From: Accumulibacter jenkinsii
GTDB lineage: Bacteria; Pseudomonadota; Gammaproteobacteria; Burkholderiales; Rhodocyclaceae
Length of the DNA: 64,000 bases
Direction: 5' to 3'
Assembly: GCA_036625225.1 (NCBI GenBank)
Contig: JAZKUF010000005.1
Location: forward strand, 192,859-256,858
The translations under genes and the position numbers were made by a program. This document shows positions 60,642 through 64,000 of this stretch, piece after piece; position 1 is the first letter of the stretch; the number at the start of each line of letters is the position of its first letter. The notes beneath the pieces were generated by a model. The model saw only the letters and a list, made by a program, of their open reading frames with translations. It made no database searches and had not been told where the DNA came from.

Positions 60642-62258
60642 CTACGGTGCCTGCCGCTGTAATGGCGAGCGTAGCGGATTGGCCGCGAAGAGCTGCTTCC
60701 AGCAGCGGGGTGTGAGTTCGTGAACACGGTTCGCTGGGTGCTGGCCGACGCGTTGCAGGACATCGACGAGGTAGTCGTAGGGATTGATGTCATGCAGTCG
60801 GCAGGTGACGATCAGGCTTTGCAGGATGCCGACCTGCCGGGCGCCGAGCTCGGTCCAGCAGAACATCCAGTTGCGGCGACCCATCGGGATGACGCGCAGG
60901 GCCCGTTCGAGATGATTCGTATCGATCGGTACGTCCGGGTCGGTGAGAAAGACTTCCAGTCCGAAGCGGCGGTTGCGGGCATAGGCCAGCGCCTGGGTCA
61001 ACGGGTTGCTGGGCAGCAGACCCTGGGCGGCGAAGCGTTCGTCGACCCAGGTGAAGAAGCGCTCGACGACCGGCTTGGCATGGGCCAGTCGGTGATCTTT
61101 CTTCTGCTCGCCGCTCAGCCGGGCGCGCCGGATGTCTTCCTCGATCGCGTACAGCTCGCCGATCAGCGCCAGCGCTTCGGCCGCCGCTTCCGGTTCGGCC
61201 GCCTGCGCCTCGAAGAAGCCGCGACGGGTATGCGTCCAGCACTGGGCATGGATGATCCCCGTCTTCGCCGCGTAGCGGGCATAGGCAGCGTACCCGTCCG
61301 ACAACAGCACCGCGCGTTCGACAGGCGTCAGCCCCAGCGCTGCCTCGACGTGCTTGATCTCGCGACTCTGAAAGAAGGGGAAACAGATTTCGTCACGTTC
61401 CCCATAGACCGGCCAGAAGTAGCCTTGCTTCAGCTTGCCCGGACCCGCCTGTCCGGCCTTGATCGGCGTCTCGTCCATGGCCTTGACGCGGGACTCGCGA
61501 ATCGACGCGAACTGCGCCTCATAGATCGGCTCGAGCAGGGCCGCGCCGCGTTGCCCGATCTGCGTCAGCCACGGCCGGCTGACAGTGAAACCGGCGTCGA
61601 TCAGGCGCTGGTGCTGGCGATACAGCGGCAGGTGGTAGGCGAACTTGTCGATCAACAGACCGGCGACGAAGCTCACGTCCGCCCGGCTGCCGTCGATGAC
61701 GTTGCTGGGTGCCGGCGCGCAGACGAGAGCCTGGCTCTTCTTGATCTTCACCACCGGGCGGCGATACTTGATCACCACGTAGCTCCCCGGTCGCTGCGCC
61801 AGCCGATAGCTCTCCTTGTGACTGACGATCTCGTAGTCTTCGGGTGAGAGCCCCTCGGTTTGCGGGGCGCGCAGTTCGATGACTTCGACCGGTACGCGCG
61901 TCTCGTCGAAGAAGGGAAGCGCTTCGTCGTCGTGGTGGCGGGTCGGCGGTCGGCGGGTATGGGCGGCAATCCCGCGGCCCTGAGGGGCCGGCGGCGAGGC
62001 GGGCGGGGGTGACCAATCGCCCAGCGTCATCTGGCCGTTGGGCCCGATCTCGATACGTCGTTCGCTCTTCTGACCGAAGATCTGTCGTTTGAACCACTCG
62101 AGTTGCTGTTTAAGCCCGGCGATTTCCGCCTGCAGCGTCTGACACAGGGAGAGCACCTGTAGCGGGGTCAATGCCGCCGCTTCTTCGAGGCTGGAAAGGG
62201 TCAGGGTCGACGCCGGTTTCATGCCGGAATTATGCCCGAAGACAGGCCACAAGTCCAT
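60642..62258 (-). CDS. IS66 family transposase TnpC
   Basis: 538 residues from the ATG at 62258, two bases after the tnpB stop; an ATG at 62222 is an alternative. A leucine-zipper N terminus (LQAEIAGLKQQLEWFKRQIFGQKSERR) is followed by the DDE domain: VKAMDETPIK, LLSDGYAAYARY and the NHLERALR block with the glutamate. The C-terminal domain reads GRRNWMFCWTELGARQVG. It is full length and should be active. Confidence 0.93.
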   Translation of the reverse strand: MDLWPVFGHNSGMKPASTLTLSSLEEAAALTPLQVLSLCQTLQAEIAGLKQQLEWFKRQIFGQKSERRIEIGPNGQMTLGDWSPPPASPPAPQGRGIAAHTRRPPTRHHDDEALPFFDETRVPVEVIELRAPQTEGLSPEDYEIVSHKESYRLAQRPGSYVVIKYRRPVVKIKKSQALVCAPAPSNVIDGSRADVSFVAGLLIDKFAYHLPLYRQHQRLIDAGFTVSRPWLTQIGQRGAALLEPIYEAQFASIRESRVKAMDETPIKAGQAGPGKLKQGYFWPVYGERDEICFPFFQSREIKHVEAALGLTPVERAVLLSDGYAAYARYAAKTGIIHAQCWTHTRRGFFEAQAAEPEAAAEALALIGELYAIEEDIRRARLSGEQKKDHRLAHAKPVVERFFTWVDERFAAQGLLPSNPLTQALAYARNRRFGLEVFLTDPDVPIDTNHLERALRVIPMGRRNWMFCWTELGARQVGILQSLIVTCRLHDINPYDYLVDVLQRVGQHPANRVHELTPRCWKQLFAANPLRSPLQRQAP

Positions 62259-62260
62259 GT

Positions 62261-62632
62261 TTATACGCTGATATGTGAGGGATTTTGCGCCATTTCCGGG
62301 GCCCGGTAACGCTTCCTGAACCGGCCGGGCTCGATGCCTTCGAGCAGGAGTTTCAGACCGGTCCAGTCGGTTTCTCGCGTGCTCAATTTCGACCAGTCGG
62401 CGACGAATCGGCCGGCTTCGAGCCGCTTCGCCCACAGGCAAAAGCCGGTGCGGTCCCAGTAGAGGACCTTGACCTGGGTAGCCCGGCGGTTGAAGAAGAC
62501 GAACAGCTGTCCGCTCAAGGGGTCCTGACCCAGCACGTTGCGGGTCAGCGCGTACAGGCCGTCGAAGGACTGGCGCAGATCGACCGGCCGGCCATACACC
62601 TGCACGCGGATCTGACCTTCAGGGAAGAACAT
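62261..62632 (-). CDS. IS66 family accessory protein TnpB
   Basis: 123 residues with the family signature VQVYGRPVDLRQSFDGLYAL then GQLFVFFNRRATQVKVLYWDRTGFCLWAKRLE. It overlaps the end of tnpA by one base and precedes tnpC, the standard IS66 order. It is not closely similar to the TnpB at 54393. Confidence 0.93.
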   Translation of the reverse strand: MFFPEGQIRVQVYGRPVDLRQSFDGLYALTRNVLGQDPLSGQLFVFFNRRATQVKVLYWDRTGFCLWAKRLEAGRFVADWSKLSTRETDWTGLKLLLEGIEPGRFRKRYRAPEMAQNPSHISV

Positions 62633-62946
62633 CAGCCCCGCACCAGGTGGAGTTGCAGACCCCCGCCGAGGTCCAGGGTCAGTTCGAGCCGTGAAGGGGG
62701 ACTGCCTTCCCGCAGAGCACCGACGTCAACGAAAGCCGCGGACGGCGAACTCGCCGTGAGCCTGGTGCCTTTCTCTGCGCCTGCCCCACCCAGGCGGCCA
62801 CGCCAACGGTGGAAGCTGGTATCGCTGATCCCTTCCTGCGCGCAGAAGTCGGTTACGCTTAATCCGCTGCCGGCAAATCGCGACAGCAACCCCTGCCAGT
62901 CGTCCGCACTGCGCCGCAACCGTAACTCTTGACCATTCTTCGACAT
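62632..62946 (-). CDS. IS66 family accessory protein TnpA
   Basis: 104 residues. SADDWQGLLSRFAGSGLSVTDFCAQEGISDTSFHRWR is a helix-turn-helix, and LELTLDLGGGLQLHLVRG ends the protein as in other IS66 TnpA proteins. It is the first gene of the element, starting about 85 bp inside the right end. Confidence 0.9.
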   Translation of the reverse strand: MSKNGQELRLRRSADDWQGLLSRFAGSGLSVTDFCAQEGISDTSFHRWRGRLGGAGAEKGTRLTASSPSAAFVDVGALREGSPPSRLELTLDLGGGLQLHLVRG

Positions 62947-63151
62947 CCTTGCCTCCTCGTTCCATGATCTGACGAACCTATTGTCGTCACCATCAAGGCA
63001 TTGAGGAAGAACGCCTCCAGGTTACCGGTTACCCGGCACCAATCCTCACAAGTTAGCACATAGTCATACGGCTTTGTAAGCGTGAGAGAGATGGGGTTTG
63101 GGTTGAGGCTTATGGGGGTTCGTGCGATCTGGGACGAGTTTCTGCAGGTCC

Positions 63152-63298
63152 ATGGCGATTGCCGAATTTGGCGGTTTCCTCGGCCGAAAGCACGATGGTC
63201 ATCCTGGCCCCAAGGCGATCTGGGAAGGAATGCAGAAGGTCAGAGCGTTTGCCATTGCGCTGGAGGCTGGCCGAATCGCCTATTTCGATGACGGATAG
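63152..63298 (+). pseudogene. IS4-family (Tn5-like) transposase C-terminal fragment
   Basis: A 48-codon frame, MAIAEFGGFLGRKHDGHPGP followed by KAIWEGMQKVRAFAIALEAG. The GGFLGRK-DG-PG block is the conserved end of Tn5-like IS4 transposases. Everything upstream of this block is missing. It is only a relic. Confidence 0.7.
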
Positions 63299-63301
63299 GT
63301 T

Positions 63302-63490
63302 GTGGGTAATCGTGTGCTTTTTAGCGTCCTTAACTACGCAGCTATCGATACGGTAAAAAAACAATCCATCAGCGCGCCAACGGGGATGCGCATTGCCATG
63401 ATGGGGTCTCCGTATATCGTTTCGGAAACCTGGCTGCTGTATGGTGTCGGCACGGGTTTGTGCATCGGTTCATCCATTTATCTTGGCTAG
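63302..63490 (+). CDS. Short open frame of doubtful status
   Basis: 62 codons from a GTG start after the IS4 relic. The frame includes mildly hydrophobic stretches (ETWLLYGVGTGLCIGSSIYL) but resembles no family. It may be chance sequence; a small membrane protein cannot be excluded. Confidence 0.2.
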   Translation: MGNRVLFSVLNYAAIDTVKKQSISAPTGMRIAMMGSPYIVSETWLLYGVGTGLCIGSSIYLG

Positions 63491-63497
63491 CCGGAGC

Positions 63498-63752
63498 ATG
63501 CTACTTTTTTTCTTTCTGCTGATGCTGGCGATGGCCTGGGGAGTCGCCGACCACTATCAAAGTTTTCTTCACAAGTCGCCTCCACCAGCACCTGTGCCAA
63601 TAAAGGTCGAAGCTCCGGCCCATCAGCTGCCTCCTGTTCTGCTGCCCGAAAGTGCGCCCCGTCCAAACGATGTCGCTGACGATGCCAACGCCGTTGCGCC
63701 TGATCGCACGGGGAAGACAGAGGCCGTCGATAACCTTCATGAAAAACCCTGA
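63498..63752 (+). CDS. Small membrane or exported protein, unknown
   Basis: 84 residues from ATG 63498 with CCGGAGC upstream. It has one N-terminal hydrophobic helix (MLLFFFLLMLAMAWGVADHY) followed by a Pro/Glu/Asp-rich, probably disordered tail (KSPPPAPVPIKVEAPAHQLP and further). It could be a membrane-anchored linker protein. No family recognised. Confidence 0.45.
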   Translation: MLLFFFLLMLAMAWGVADHYQSFLHKSPPPAPVPIKVEAPAHQLPPVLLPESAPRPNDVADDANAVAPDRTGKTEAVDNLHEKP

Positions 63753-63829
63753 TCTGGCTGGCGGTATTTTTTCTGGCTAAAGTCGACGCGATTGAGGACA
63801 GAATGACCGGCACCCGGGCCGATCTTTGC

Positions 63830-64000
63830 TCAGTCGCCAAATAGCTCGGCAATGGTTTTCATCGACAAAAACAGGCGGCGTGGCTGTCGTTGCAGCGGCA
63901 GAAAACTGTAGTGGCGGTAAAAGCCTTCGGCCTCTTCGTCCTTGGCATCGACCAGGATCGCCATGGCGGCAATGTTTGCGGCGGCTTCCAGGCTGCGGCG
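63830..64000 (-). CDS. GNAT acetyltransferase, C-terminal part (runs off right edge)
   Basis: The minus strand reads RRSLEAAANIAAMAILVDAK, DEEAEGFYRHYSFLPLQRQP and RRLFLSMKTIAELFGD to a TGA at 63830-63832. It matches the end of TacT-like GNAT toxins (LVDAKDE, FYRHxxFxPL, RRLFLPM). Such toxins acetylate aminoacyl-tRNA and are paired with a DUF1778 antitoxin, which would lie beyond the window. Typing as a toxin is an inference from the fragment. Confidence 0.75.
   Translation of the reverse strand, partial: RRSLEAAANIAAMAILVDAKDEEAEGFYRHYSFLPLQRQPRRLFLSMKTIAELFGD

Larger units (their letters stand above)
60607..63032 (-). mobile_element. Complete IS66-family element
   Basis: 2426 bp. Ends are GTAACCGGTAAC-type inverted repeats that match over about 25 bp (with mismatches). 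The flanking 8 bp CCGGCACC are identical on both sides (60599-60606 and 63033-63040), the normal duplication size for IS66. It carries tnpA, tnpB and tnpC on the minus strand and looks intact and recent. Confidence 0.93.

Overview
The window looks like part of a large, GC-rich plasmid or other secondary replicon of a betaproteobacterium, most likely Rhodocyclales and perhaps Accumulibacter-like. The replicon call rests on a ParA/ParB pair (27.8-29.6 kb) and a TrfA-type replication initiator preceded by an iteron origin (52.3-54.0 kb). The taxonomic call is an inference from gene content (phasin, HoxA/HoxBC/HoxJ hydrogenase sensing, Hyb-type hydrogenase, ArsJ) and base composition. No rRNA, tRNA or CRISPR array was recognised.

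0-9.4 kb: an NAD-dependent epimerase gene is split by an IS1634-type element with a readable 4-bp target duplication. Next comes a heme-copper oxidase cluster (CopD-like protein, DUF2231 protein, CoxB, a fused subunit I+III, CtaG) and a phasin. 9.4-22 kb: a mix of stand-alone genes (galU, a zinc metallopeptidase, hemerythrin, a DHp-type signalling protein, a KGG stress protein), a phospholipase D-VTT fusion overlapping an EEP phosphodiesterase, a LuxR-type regulator, and the arsenate-export pair arsJ/GAPDH next to a broken arsC. 22-29.6 kb: a group II intron, an EF-hand-like protein, two IHF-like subunits around a citrate synthase, and parAB. The parB gene carries two perfect 23-bp palindromes inside its reading frame.

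29.6-33.6 kb is a graveyard of transposase pieces, a truncated tyrosine recombinase and a TIR-domain gene broken by stops and a frameshift. 33.6-52.2 kb is a nearly complete uptake [NiFe]-hydrogenase region. It holds maturation genes (hypABCD), an H2-sensing regulatory hydrogenase with its kinase and NtrC-type regulator (hoxA, hoxB, hoxC, hoxJ), a hupK-like gene, and a membrane-bound Hyb-type hydrogenase with maturation genes (hybOABC, hybD, hypC2, hybE). An actP/yjcH pair on the opposite strand lies between them. A strong sigma-54 promoter sits upstream of hybO. HoxA is an NtrC-type activator and IHF genes are on the same replicon, so H2 sensed by HoxBC/HoxJ probably controls this operon. hypE and hypF are not in the window.

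52-64 kb: the iteron origin and trfA, an IS66-like element with a DruA-type DUF4338 gene fused to the tail of a lost acr3 arsenite exporter, then a tightly packed cluster. That cluster holds a SigZ-type sigma factor, two paralogous small exported proteins, a thioredoxin/DsbD-like membrane protein, a ferric-reductase-like flavocytochrome and a membrane-anchored cytochrome b5. It looks like an envelope redox system and is the best candidate here for something undescribed. It ends in a truncated ATP-synthase beta fragment hit by a complete IS66 element with a perfect 8-bp target duplication, followed by an IS4 remnant and a partial GNAT gene at the right edge.
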